Below, one piece after another: positions 1 to 7,263 of a stretch of 13,177 nt of DNA. The DNA comes from Actinomycetota bacterium (lineage in GTDB: Bacteria; Actinomycetota; Actinomycetes; S36-B12; UBA5976). The notes under the pieces were generated by a model. The model was not told the DNA's origin and did not search any database. It saw only the letters and a program-made list of their open reading frames with translations. The stretch is taken from positions 1 through 13,177 of the forward strand of contig SXYE01000037.1 of assembly GCA_005789325.1 (NCBI GenBank), given 5' to 3'. A program made the translations under genes and the position numbers. How positions within the stretch are numbered: position 1 is the first letter of the stretch; each line of letters begins with the position of its first letter.

Positions 1-801
1 CTTAATTCTGGTTAGTCCATCAATTTTTGTATTTGGACGCAGTACCCGTTTCAAATTAATTGCAGCTTCCTTTTCTAATTCTTGGGCAATACTTTTTTTA
101 TCAACACCTGTTAAATCAAGAGCATTTACATCTTGATGACTAGCAAGCCACGGTGCGATCTCTTTATATGAACCTGTCAAGATGTTTACCACTCCAGCCG
201 GAATATCACTTGTTGCTAATACTTCTGCAAGTGAAACAGCGGCAAGGGGTTGAGTTTCAGAGGCAATAACAATCACTGAGTTTCCACTGACAATGACTGA
301 TGCAATTGCTTCAACTAGTCCTAGAAGAGATGATTTCTCAGGTGCAATTGTTGCCACTACACCAGTTGGCTCAGGAACAGAGAAATTAAAAAATGAGCCA
401 GCCACAGGATTATTTGATCCAGTAACCATGGCTAATTTATCTGACCAGCCAGCAAACCAAACCATTTTGTTTATTGCTTCATCAACTTCTTTTTCTGCTT
501 CCTTCTTTGATTTAGCCCAATAACTTAATTCTTCAACAAACTGATCACGACGACCTTGCATTATTTCTGATACGCGATACATAACTTGGGCACGGTTATA
601 GGCAGTAGCTTCTGACCATTTTGTAAATGCAGATCTTGCAGCAACAACACAATCTCTGGCATCTTTTCTTGAAGCTAAAGCAACATTTGCTACAAATTTT
701 TTGTTCTTATCAAAAATTTCATAGGTTCTACCAGATTCAGAGCGGGGGAAAGCTCCACCGATAAATAATTTAGCCGTTCTCTTAACGTCTAAGTTTGACA
801 T
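1..801 (-). CDS. Non-catalytic ALDH-fold protein, partial (C-terminus beyond window)
   Basis: The frame is open from an ATG at 801 to the window edge, giving 267 codons with no stop; the C-terminus is missing. The N-terminus (LFIGGAFPRSESGRTYE, residues 12-28) and the segments around WFAGWSDKL, SGNSVIV and GVVNILTGS follow the aldehyde dehydrogenase fold. The catalytic parts are gone: where the neighbour has PWN (157-159), this protein has PEK (154-156), and where LELGGK should follow the LTG segment it has LKRVLRPN (250-257). It therefore looks like a pseudoenzyme. From memory, actinobacteria carry such a protein of roughly 290 residues next to the real ALDH, and the C-terminal domain of ALDH16 is similar; if so, only a few tens of residues are missing. 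Its ATG directly abuts the stop codon of the upstream ALDH, so the two are probably co-translated partners. Arg252 is a rare CGG codon. Confidence 0.85.
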   Translation of the reverse strand, partial: MSNLDVKRTAKLFIGGAFPRSESGRTYEIFDKNKKFVANVALASRKDARDCVVAARSAFTKWSEATAYNRAQVMYRVSEIMQGRRDQFVEELSYWAKSKKEAEKEVDEAINKMVWFAGWSDKLAMVTGSNNPVAGSFFNFSVPEPTGVVATIAPEKSSLLGLVEAIASVIVSGNSVIVIASETQPLAAVSLAEVLATSDIPAGVVNILTGSYKEIAPWLASHQDVNALDLTGVDKKSIAQELEKEAAINLKRVLRPNTKIDGLTRIK

Positions 802-2238
802 TTATTTACCCGCTTTCAAATATGGTTCAAGTCCATGGCGTCCACCTTCGCGACCATAACCTGATTCTTTATATCCACCGAAAGGACTTGTCGGATCAAA
901 TTTGTTAAATGTGTTTGCCCAGATCACACCTGCTCTTAATTTGTGGGCAACTTCTAGAATTCTTGATCCTTTTTCGGTCCAAATTCCCGCACTTAAACCA
1001 AAGGGTGTGTTATTTGCTTTTTCAATTGCCTCATCAGGAGTTCTAAATGTTAAAACACTTAGTACTGGTCCAAATATTTCTTCCCGAGCAATTCGATGGG
1101 ATAAGGAAACATTTGTGAAAACTGTGGGAGCAAACCAGAATCCTTTATTTGGAATTTCGCAAGGAGCACTCCACATCTGAGCACCTTCAGATTTTCCTGA
1201 TTCGGATAGTTCCTTAATCTTTGCTAACTGTGAGGCCGAATTAATAGCTCCGACATCTGTGTTTTTATCTAACGGATCGCCTAAGCGCAAAGTTTTCATT
1301 CTTGCATAAAGAAGATTTAAGAATTCATCAGAAATTGATTCTTGAAGTAATAATCTAGAACCTGCACAGCAAACATGACCTTGGTTAAAAAATATTCCAT
1401 TAACTACACCTTCAACTGCTTGATCCATCGCAGCATCATCAAAAACAATATTGGCGGCCTTGCCCCCAAGTTCCAACGTAACTTTTTTATTTGTTCCTGA
1501 AACTGATTGTGCGATTAAGCGTCCTACTTCGGTTGAACCAGTGAAAGCAACTTTGTCTATATCTGGATGATTTACTAAATACTGACCAGTTTGACCAGCA
1601 CCAGTAATTATGTTTACAACACCATCTGGAAGCTCTGCTTGTTGGCAAATTTCTGCAAACAACATGGCAGTTAACGGTGTAGTTTCGGCAGGTTTCAAAA
1701 CAACAGTGTTACCAGCAGCTAGGGCTGGAGCAATTTTCCAAGAAAGCATTAAGAGTGGGAAATTCCATGGAATGATTTGTCCGGCAACTCCTAAAGCTTG
1801 TGGGTTTTTACCCAGACCGGCATAGTCAAGTTTGTCGGCCCAACCTGCGTAATGAAAGAAATGTGCCGCAACTAATGGAATATCTATGTCTCTTGATTCT
1901 CTAATTGGTTTTCCATTGTTCATCGATTCAAGCACTGCTAATTCTCTGGATCTTTCTTGAATAATTCGTGCGATTCGATAAAGATATTTGCCTCGTTCAG
2001 AACCTGAAAGTTTTGACCAAGTTTTGTATGCTCTTCGAGCAGCTTTAACTGCCTCATCCACATCTTTTTGACTTGCTTCGATAATTTCAGCAAGAACTTC
2101 TTCGGTAGCCGGATTTATAGTTTTATAGGTTGAACCACTTTTCGTTTTAACAAACTTTCCACCAATAAACAAGTCATAGTTTGATTTCAAATTAACGATT
2201 TTTGTTGATTCTGGAGCCGGGGCGTATTCAAAAACCAT
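802..2238 (-). CDS. NAD(P)-dependent aldehyde dehydrogenase, catalytic partner
   Basis: A complete 478-residue ALDH superfamily enzyme, the usual length for a single catalytic domain. Visible motifs in order: PWNF (157-160) with catalytic Asn159, FTGSTEVG (232-239) at the cofactor site, LELGGK (255-260) with general base Glu256, NQGHVCCAGSR with nucleophile Cys290, EEIFGP (386-391), and SPFGGYKESGYGREGG near the C-terminus. It would oxidise an aldehyde to the acid in the cytoplasm. Its place directly after deoC (1-base TAATG overlap) suggests acetaldehyde from deoxyribose-5-phosphate as substrate; this is inference, since the motifs do not fix specificity. The downstream ALDH-like gene begins at the very next base after the stop. 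No ribosome binding site is evident, so translation is probably coupled to deoC. The N-terminus (MVFEYAPAPES) matches what I recall of actinobacterial deoC-linked ALDHs. Confidence 0.95.
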   Translation of the reverse strand: MVFEYAPAPESTKIVNLKSNYDLFIGGKFVKTKSGSTYKTINPATEEVLAEIIEASQKDVDEAVKAARRAYKTWSKLSGSERGKYLYRIARIIQERSRELAVLESMNNGKPIRESRDIDIPLVAAHFFHYAGWADKLDYAGLGKNPQALGVAGQIIPWNFPLLMLSWKIAPALAAGNTVVLKPAETTPLTAMLFAEICQQAELPDGVVNIITGAGQTGQYLVNHPDIDKVAFTGSTEVGRLIAQSVSGTNKKVTLELGGKAANIVFDDAAMDQAVEGVVNGIFFNQGHVCCAGSRLLLQESISDEFLNLLYARMKTLRLGDPLDKNTDVGAINSASQLAKIKELSESGKSEGAQMWSAPCEIPNKGFWFAPTVFTNVSLSHRIAREEIFGPVLSVLTFRTPDEAIEKANNTPFGLSAGIWTEKGSRILEVAHKLRAGVIWANTFNKFDPTSPFGGYKESGYGREGGRHGLEPYLKAGK

Positions 2239-3200
2239 TAGTCGACCGTCACATAATCTGGACCAGAATAGGCACCATTTTTCATTTTTTGTCTTTGCAT
2301 TAATAAATCATTTAATAAACTTGAAGCCCCAAATCTGAACATGTCTGGATTCATCCAGTTATCACCCAAAGTTTCTTTTAAAACGACTAGATATTTCATG
2401 GCATCTTTTGTGGTTTTAATTCCACCAGCTGGCTTCATCCCAATTCTTCTATGTGTGGCTAATTCAAAGTCTCTAATTGCTTGAAGCATTACCAAGGTAA
2501 CAGGAAGTGTTGCCGCTGGTTGAACTTTGCCAGTCGAAGTTTTAATGAAATCTGCTCCTGCCAGCATTGCAATCCAGGAAGCCTTTTTAACGTTATCGTA
2601 AGTTTTTAACTCACCAGTTTCTAGAATAACTTTCAAATGAGCTGCTTTACAAACCTGTTTAATTGATTGAATTTGATCATAGATATCTAGAAATCTTCCT
2701 TCATGAAATGCTCCACGATCAATTACCATGTCAATTTCATCTGCGCCTTGAGAAACAGCATCGGAAGTATCTTGTAATTTAGCCGCAAGAGAAACACGTC
2801 CTGAAGGAAATCCAGTTGCAACTGCTGCAACTTTTATTGAAGTTCCGCTTAAATTTTCTTTGGCAATTGAAACTAAATCACTGTAAACACAAACTGCTGC
2901 AACACTTGGCACACTTGGATCTAGTGGATCAGGTCTTTTGGCTTTAGCGCAAAGTGATTTAACTTTTCCCTTGGTATCCATTCCTTCCAAAGTTGTTAAG
3001 TCAATCATGCGTATTGCTAAATCGATTCCTTCAGCTTTTGCCGTTGTCTTAATCGAACGAGTACCTAATCTGGCAACTCTTTCTTCTACACCAACTTTGT
3101 CAACACCAGATAGACCATTTAAGAATTTTTTCAGAGCAGAATCACTATTAGTGGCATCACGAAGTAATGCAGGTAACACCAAAGGATCGTCTTTTAGCAC
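2238..3200 (-). CDS. deoC: Deoxyribose-phosphate aldolase (DeoC)
   Basis: A class I aldolase splitting 2-deoxyribose-5-phosphate into glyceraldehyde-3-phosphate and acetaldehyde, the last sugar step of deoxynucleoside breakdown. Using numbering from the GTG at 3206, it shows AAVCVY (103-108), EIDMVIDRG with Asp159, the Schiff-base lysine in IKTSTGK (Lys222) and the second active-site lysine in KPAGGIK (Lys258). At about 320 residues it belongs to the long DeoC type rather than the roughly 250-residue type, and it ends in the YSGPDYVTVD tail I recall from actinobacterial DeoC. Two GTG starts are possible, at 3206 and 3200. I chose 3200 because TACGCT at 3207-3212 lies exactly 6 bases before it, like the other leaderless starts here. 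It follows the mutase gene with a gap of about 30 bases and overlaps the ALDH start by 1 base. Confidence 0.95.
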   Translation of the reverse strand: MLKDDPLVLPALLRDATNSDSALKKFLNGLSGVDKVGVEERVARLGTRSIKTTAKAEGIDLAIRMIDLTTLEGMDTKGKVKSLCAKAKRPDPLDPSVPSVAAVCVYSDLVSIAKENLSGTSIKVAAVATGFPSGRVSLAAKLQDTSDAVSQGADEIDMVIDRGAFHEGRFLDIYDQIQSIKQVCKAAHLKVILETGELKTYDNVKKASWIAMLAGADFIKTSTGKVQPAATLPVTLVMLQAIRDFELATHRRIGMKPAGGIKTTKDAMKYLVVLKETLGDNWMNPDMFRFGASSLLNDLLMQRQKMKNGAYSGPDYVTVD

Positions 3201-3206
3201 ATTCAC

Positions 3207-3212
3207 AGCGTA
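3207..3212 (-). promoter_or_regulatory. Candidate internal leaderless promoter (-10) for deoC
   Basis: TACGCT on the minus strand, followed by 6 bases and then GTG at 3200. The same hexamer stands before the DedA gene and the 89-aa membrane protein. It would let deoC and the two ALDH genes be expressed independently of the upstream PNP and mutase genes. No -35 box was recognised. Confidence 0.45.
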
Positions 3213-3229
3213 GCGAAGTAGTTAAAAAG

Positions 3230-4864
3230 CTAAATACTTGTGAGTAGTTGGTGCACAGAATCGGCCAATGAATCTAATTCTTTTTTGGCAATGGCCTTAT
3301 TTTCCTGAGGATTTCCTGGCTTTGTGGTTACTTCGAGATAGCACTTTAATTTTGGCTCAGTTCCACTTGGCCTAACAATTATCCTCGCATTTTTGGTGAG
3401 CAATCTAATTCCAGAGGTAGGCGGTAATCCATCAATTCCCTTATTCATATCTTCAACTTTTTCCACTATGAATTCTCCAATTTGTGATGGGGAATTCGTG
3501 ATTAACTTCTTTGTTATATCAATCGCTTTTTTCACAGAATCAAATCTAAAGCTTAACTGTTTAGTTAAATGAACTCCAAACTGCTCATAAATTCTATTAA
3601 GTATTTGATCAGCAGAAATATTGTCTTGTTTTAAGTATGAAAATAATTCGACAACTCTAAGAGCTACAGATATTCCATCTTTATCCCTTACGTATTCAGG
3701 ATCTGTGCAATAACCAATTGCTTCCTCGTAGCCAAAAATGAGTTCATCTAAGTGACCCATCCATTTAACTCCAGTTAAAGTTGTAGCACCTTTTAAGCCA
3801 TGTGCTACTGCAATTTTGGGAACTAAAGAACTTGAAACAATTGAGGCAACCATTTGACCTTTTAGTTGAGAATTATTTAATTCTGCTCGCTTGATCAACC
3901 ACCAGGCAATTAAAAATCCTAATTCATCACCAGTTAGTACTCGCCATTTTCCACTTTCAGGAATTGCAACAGCACATCTATCAGCATCTGGATCATTTGC
4001 AATTGCAACATCAGCACTTATTTCTTGTGCAAGTTTTAGTAACAAATCCATGGCACCCGGTTCTTCAGGATTTGGAAATGACACGGTAGGAAAATCTGGA
4101 TCTGGTTTTGTTTGTTCTTTAACATTTATAGAGGGATCAAATCCTGCAAGTTTCATACATTTATCAAAGGTTTCTTGGCCAACGCCATGCATCGGAGTAA
4201 AAGCAACCTTGATTTGCCCAAAATTATTATTAACAATTTGAGATACTCGTTCATGATATTTATCTGTGATATCGATTTCGGTCCACCCAGGTGTTAATTT
4301 AATTTGGTTTGCCATGGGTGCAGATTTAATTAGTTCTGCTATTTCTTTATCCATCGGTGGAATAATTCCTGCACCTAAATGGTCATAAACTTTGTAACCG
4401 TTGTCTCTAGGCGGGTTATGAGATGCGGTAATCATTACTCCAGCTTCAGCACTTAAATGTCTTACCCCGAAAGCCAAAACTGGCGTGGGAATCCGAGAGG
4501 GAAGTCGAAAGACTTCTAAACCAAGAGTCATAGCAACACCACAAACATCTTGTGCAAATTGATCAGACAAATGTCTTGCGTCATTGCCCACAACTAATTT
4601 AGGTTTCTTATTTGAATATTTTTTTAATAAGTAATGACATAATCCATAAGTTGCTCTGATGACAACGGCTCGATTCATACGAGATTGACCCGCATCAATT
4701 TCAGCTCTTAAACCAGCTGTTCCAAATTCAAGATCTCCTGCAAAAAGTTCACCCAATTTGCCAACTTCATTATTTTTAATTAAATTCAGAATTTGTTGTT
4801 TAGTATTTTCATCAGGATCATGATCAGCCCAGTTTTGGGCAATTGAAATTAAATCTTTACTCAC
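3230..4864 (-). CDS. PGM2-type phosphomutase, probable phosphopentomutase
   Basis: A 544-residue alpha-D-phosphohexomutase superfamily enzyme. It carries FGTAGLRAE (47-55), the phosphoserine loop TASHNP (146-151, Ser148) continuing into RDNGYKVY, the Mg2+ loop DPDADR (291-296), the sugar-binding GYEEAIGY (378-385) and the phosphate-binding RPSGTEPKLKCY (498-509). The fused TASHNP..DNGYKVY and GYEEAIGY motifs resemble eukaryotic PGM2, which acts mainly as a phosphopentomutase. Lying between PNP and DeoC, the needed reaction is (deoxy)ribose-1-phosphate to (deoxy)ribose-5-phosphate, and no classical DeoB is present in the window. Annotation pipelines would likely say phosphoglucomutase or phosphomannomutase, which cannot be excluded. 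It starts at a GTG overlapping the PNP stop by 4 bases (GTGA). A purine-rich AGAAGG lies about 13 bases upstream inside the PNP gene. Confidence 0.92.
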   Translation of the reverse strand: MSKDLISIAQNWADHDPDENTKQQILNLIKNNEVGKLGELFAGDLEFGTAGLRAEIDAGQSRMNRAVVIRATYGLCHYLLKKYSNKKPKLVVGNDARHLSDQFAQDVCGVAMTLGLEVFRLPSRIPTPVLAFGVRHLSAEAGVMITASHNPPRDNGYKVYDHLGAGIIPPMDKEIAELIKSAPMANQIKLTPGWTEIDITDKYHERVSQIVNNNFGQIKVAFTPMHGVGQETFDKCMKLAGFDPSINVKEQTKPDPDFPTVSFPNPEEPGAMDLLLKLAQEISADVAIANDPDADRCAVAIPESGKWRVLTGDELGFLIAWWLIKRAELNNSQLKGQMVASIVSSSLVPKIAVAHGLKGATTLTGVKWMGHLDELIFGYEEAIGYCTDPEYVRDKDGISVALRVVELFSYLKQDNISADQILNRIYEQFGVHLTKQLSFRFDSVKKAIDITKKLITNSPSQIGEFIVEKVEDMNKGIDGLPPTSGIRLLTKNARIIVRPSGTEPKLKCYLEVTTKPGNPQENKAIAKKELDSLADSVHQLLTSI

Positions 4865-5658
4865 AGTTTTTCAATAACCTTCTTTAGTAAATCACCCATT
4901 CGAGAAGCAGCCGCTAAACCAGCAGCTAAAACCTCTTCATGATTTAGATGCTCACTAGTTAATCCTGCACCCGGATTTGTAACCATTGAAATACCTAAAA
5001 CTTCTGCTTGGGCTTCGCGAGCAGCAATTGCTTCTAATGCAGTAGACATTCCAACTAGATCTCCACCAAGTTTGATTGCCATTTGCACTTCAGCTGGTGT
5101 TTCATATTGAGGACCATGGAATTGAACATAAACTCCTTCTTCCAAACTTGGATCAATATTTTGAGCAATTTTTCTTAATCTCTTTGAATAAACTTCGCTT
5201 AAGTCAAGAAATCTTGGGCCCACTAATGGTGTTGCCCCAGTTAGGTTGATGTGATCTCTAATCAAGATGGGTGTTCCTGGTTTCCATTTAAGTTGTAAAC
5301 CACCACAGGCATTTGTCAAAATTATTGTTTTTACTCCACTGGCAATTGCAGTTCTTACTGAGTGAACAACTGCAGCTGTACCTTTTCCTTCGTAATAGTG
5401 AGTTCTTCCCATTTGGATAAGTGTTTGAGAATTTCCAACTTTTACACTTCGTAATTTTCCAGCATGACCTGCCACAGCTGGAGCACTAAAACCTGGTAAG
5501 TCCGTAACAGTTATTTCTGCATTTGGTTGTCCTAGTGCATCTGCTGCTGGAGTCCAACCAGATCCAAGGACCACCAAAACATCATGATTAGAGACTTTGG
5601 TGATTTGCGCTAATTTGGCTGCAGACTGTTTTGCTAATTCATATGGGTCAATGCTCAC
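4861..5658 (-). CDS. Purine nucleoside phosphorylase (6-oxopurine, trimeric type)
   Basis: Phosphorolyses purine (deoxy)nucleosides to free base plus (deoxy)ribose-1-phosphate in the cytoplasm. The 265-residue protein has the trimeric PNP motifs: GSGW (32-35), DLPGF (53-57), GHAGKL (64-69), HYYEG (87-91), NACGGL (116-121), the FHGPQYETPAE segment with Glu186, GMSTALE (203-209) and VTN with Asn228. Glu186 and Asn228 align with the human Glu201/Asn243 pair that recognises 6-oxopurines, so guanosine, inosine and their deoxy forms are the expected substrates. The gene is first in the operon with the mutase, deoC and two ALDH-fold genes, and is divergent from guaB1. The GTG start follows a TANNNT hexamer by 6 bases, which suggests leaderless translation. 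A punA- or deoD-like name would be a guess, so no symbol is given. Confidence 0.95.
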   Translation of the reverse strand: MSIDPYELAKQSAAKLAQITKVSNHDVLVVLGSGWTPAADALGQPNAEITVTDLPGFSAPAVAGHAGKLRSVKVGNSQTLIQMGRTHYYEGKGTAAVVHSVRTAIASGVKTIILTNACGGLQLKWKPGTPILIRDHINLTGATPLVGPRFLDLSEVYSKRLRKIAQNIDPSLEEGVYVQFHGPQYETPAEVQMAIKLGGDLVGMSTALEAIAAREAQAEVLGISMVTNPGAGLTSEHLNHEEVLAAGLAAASRMGDLLKKVIEKL

Positions 5659-5664
5659 GCAGCA

Positions 5665-5670
5665 ACGCTA
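5665..5670 (-). promoter_or_regulatory. Candidate leaderless -10 for the PNP operon
   Basis: TAGCGT on the minus strand, 6 bases before the GTG at 5658. A second possible -10 is the TATATATAT run at about 5677-5685, which would give a leader of roughly 10 bases. No convincing -35 box is visible in either case. Confidence 0.45.
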
Positions 5671-5752
5671 CTACTCATATATATAGAGAAGAAAAGACAT
5701 GGACTTAAGCGTTAACAAAGTGTCCAATCTAGCCAGGAACGTAGTTGTCTCA

Positions 5753-5758
5753 TAAACT
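5753..5758 (+). promoter_or_regulatory. Candidate -10 for guaB1
   Basis: TAAACT, 8 bases before the GTG at 5767, in the divergent PNP/guaB1 spacer. The spacing is slightly longer than at the other leaderless candidates, so the mRNA would be leaderless or nearly so. No clear -35 box or Shine-Dalgarno sequence lies between it and the start. Confidence 0.4.
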
Positions 5759-5766
5759 CTCGATTT

Positions 5767-7203
5767 GTGCGCTTTTTAATTGAACCTTCCTACGACTTGA
5801 CCTATGACGATGTATTCATGGTCCCAAGTCATTCAGAGCTCACCTCACGAGTTGAAGTAGATCTAGCCGCCCACGATAAAACAGGAACCACAATTCCATT
5901 AGTTGTTGCAAACATGACTGCAATTTCTGGTCGAAGAATGGCAGAGACAATTGCTCGCCGCGGTGGTCTTGCGGTAATTCCACAAGATGTACCACTTCCA
6001 GTTATCACTGAAATCATTAATTGGGTTAAAAGTAGAAATACTTTTTATGACACTCCATTAACTTTAAATCCAGATCAAACAGTTGCTGACGCAATGGGCA
6101 TTATTCACAAACGAGCTCATGGTGGAGTAGTTGTGGTTGAAGATGGTAAACCAATTGGCATTGTCACCGAAGAAGATTGCTATGAAGTTGATCGATTTAC
6201 TCAAGTTAAACAAGTTATGAGTAAAGAGTTAATCACCATTACTGAAGATCTAACACCGCGTGAAGCTTTTGATTATTTAAATGACAACAGAACTAAACTT
6301 GCCCCAGTAATTGCAAAAGATGGAAAACTTTTAGGAATTTTAACCAAAGTCGGTGCTTTAAGAGCAAGTCTTTATGACCCAGCAGTGGATAAGAATGGCA
6401 AATTAATAATTGCTGTGGCGGTGGGAATTAATGGTGATGTGGCTTCACGTGCTGAGAAGATTCTCAAAGCAGGAGCTGATGTTTTAGTAGTTGACACAGC
6501 ACATGGTCACCAAAAGAAAATGGTTGAAGCATTGCAAGCAATTAAAGCGTTGAATCCTCAAGTTCCAATTGTGGCAGGAAACGTTGTCACAGCAGCAGGG
6601 GTAAAAGCATTAATTGAAGCCGGTGCAGACATTATTAAAGTTGGTGTTGGACCAGGTGCGATGTGCACAACACGTATGCAAACAGGTGTTGGTCGACCCC
6701 AATTTTCTGCAGTTTTGGAATGCTCTTTAGAAGCAAAAAAATATGGCAAAACTGTTTGGGCAGACGGTGGGGTAAGACATCCTCGAGATGTTGCTTTGGC
6801 ACTTGCTGCTGGTGCATCACATGTGATGATCGGTTCTTGGTTTGCTGGAACTTATGAATCCCCAGGAGATTTGCAAAAGGATGCTCAAGGAAAACTTTTC
6901 AAAGAATCTTTTGGTATGGCCTCTGCTCGAGCAGTTGCAGCAAGAACTAGTGGGGAAGATGCTTTTGATAGAGCACGTAAATCTTTGTTTGAAGAAGGCA
7001 TTTCAACATCTCGAATGTATTTAAATCCCAATAGACCAGGTGTGGAAGATTTGGTTGATGAAATAATCGCAGGTATTCGTTCATCATTTACTTACGCCGG
7101 AGCAAAAACAATTACTGAATTTGCCGAAAAAGCTGTGGTGGGAATTCAATCGGCTGCAGGTTATGCCGAAGGAAGACCTTTATACACTTCTTGGACTAGT
7201 TAA
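5767..7203 (+). CDS. guaB1: GuaB1: IMPDH/GMPR-family enzyme with CBS domains, probable GMP reductase
   Basis: A 478-residue (beta/alpha)8-barrel nucleotide dehydrogenase/reductase with a CBS pair inserted at about residues 96-205. The catalytic loop is GVGPGAMCTTR with Cys300, followed by MQTGVGRPQFSAVLEC; the TGVG.PQ.SAV.EC run resembles GMP reductases more than IMP dehydrogenases. WADGGVRHPRD (331-341) is the phosphate-binding region. The N-terminus (MRFL...YDLTYDDVF) is that of actinobacterial GuaB1, whose mycobacterial member has been shown to be an NADPH-dependent GMP reductase, making IMP from GMP. Purine nucleotides probably regulate it through the CBS pair. Next to a 6-oxopurine PNP and a purine permease, it fits guanine-to-adenine salvage. 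Automated annotation would probably call it an IMP dehydrogenase. It starts at GTG 5767 and is followed by a strong terminator. Confidence 0.93.
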   Translation: MRFLIEPSYDLTYDDVFMVPSHSELTSRVEVDLAAHDKTGTTIPLVVANMTAISGRRMAETIARRGGLAVIPQDVPLPVITEIINWVKSRNTFYDTPLTLNPDQTVADAMGIIHKRAHGGVVVVEDGKPIGIVTEEDCYEVDRFTQVKQVMSKELITITEDLTPREAFDYLNDNRTKLAPVIAKDGKLLGILTKVGALRASLYDPAVDKNGKLIIAVAVGINGDVASRAEKILKAGADVLVVDTAHGHQKKMVEALQAIKALNPQVPIVAGNVVTAAGVKALIEAGADIIKVGVGPGAMCTTRMQTGVGRPQFSAVLECSLEAKKYGKTVWADGGVRHPRDVALALAAGASHVMIGSWFAGTYESPGDLQKDAQGKLFKESFGMASARAVAARTSGEDAFDRARKSLFEEGISTSRMYLNPNRPGVEDLVDEIIAGIRSSFTYAGAKTITEFAEKAVVGIQSAAGYAEGRPLYTSWTS

Positions 7204-7213
7204 TTAGCAGACA

Positions 7214-7249
7214 AAAAATAAGGGCCAGATTTCTCTGGCCCTTATTTTT
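7214..7249. terminator. Bidirectional intrinsic terminator between guaB1 and the permease
   Basis: A perfect 16-bp stem (7214-7229 paired with 7234-7249) around the 4-base loop TTTC. The GC core is GGGCCAGA/TCTGGCCC, flanked by an A-run on the left and a T-run on the right that continues past 7250. With T-rich tails on both strands, it should stop both guaB1 and the convergent permease transcript; the permease stop codon is 15 bases away. Confidence 0.93.
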
Positions 7250-7263
7250 ATTTTTTAAGGAAA

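Noticed and set aside
293..523. Plus-strand open frame opposite the ALDH-like gene
   Set aside because: It lies wholly antisense to a well-supported protein, has no recognisable domain and no promoter or ribosome binding site of its own.
1..801. Decayed pseudogene of an ALDH duplication
   Set aside because: The frame is intact for 267 codons, and the residues outside the missing active site look constrained. The lack of catalytic residues also matches what I recall of homologues in other actinobacteria, so a maintained pseudoenzyme fits better.
1..3206. Microcompartment-type aldehyde pathway
   Set aside because: No shell proteins, encapsulation peptide or phosphotransacylase is seen; the ALDH is of the ordinary soluble type.
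5700..5726. Possible operator TGGAC-N17-GTCCA plus TTAAGCGTTAA in the PNP/guaB1 spacer
   Set aside because: The arms are only 5 and 4 bases and are not centred on the same point; this is within chance for AT-rich DNA.
6558..7024. Several overlapping short frames inside guaB1 on both strands
   Set aside because: They are shadows of the GuaB1 barrel and CBS coding sequence, with no protein features of their own.
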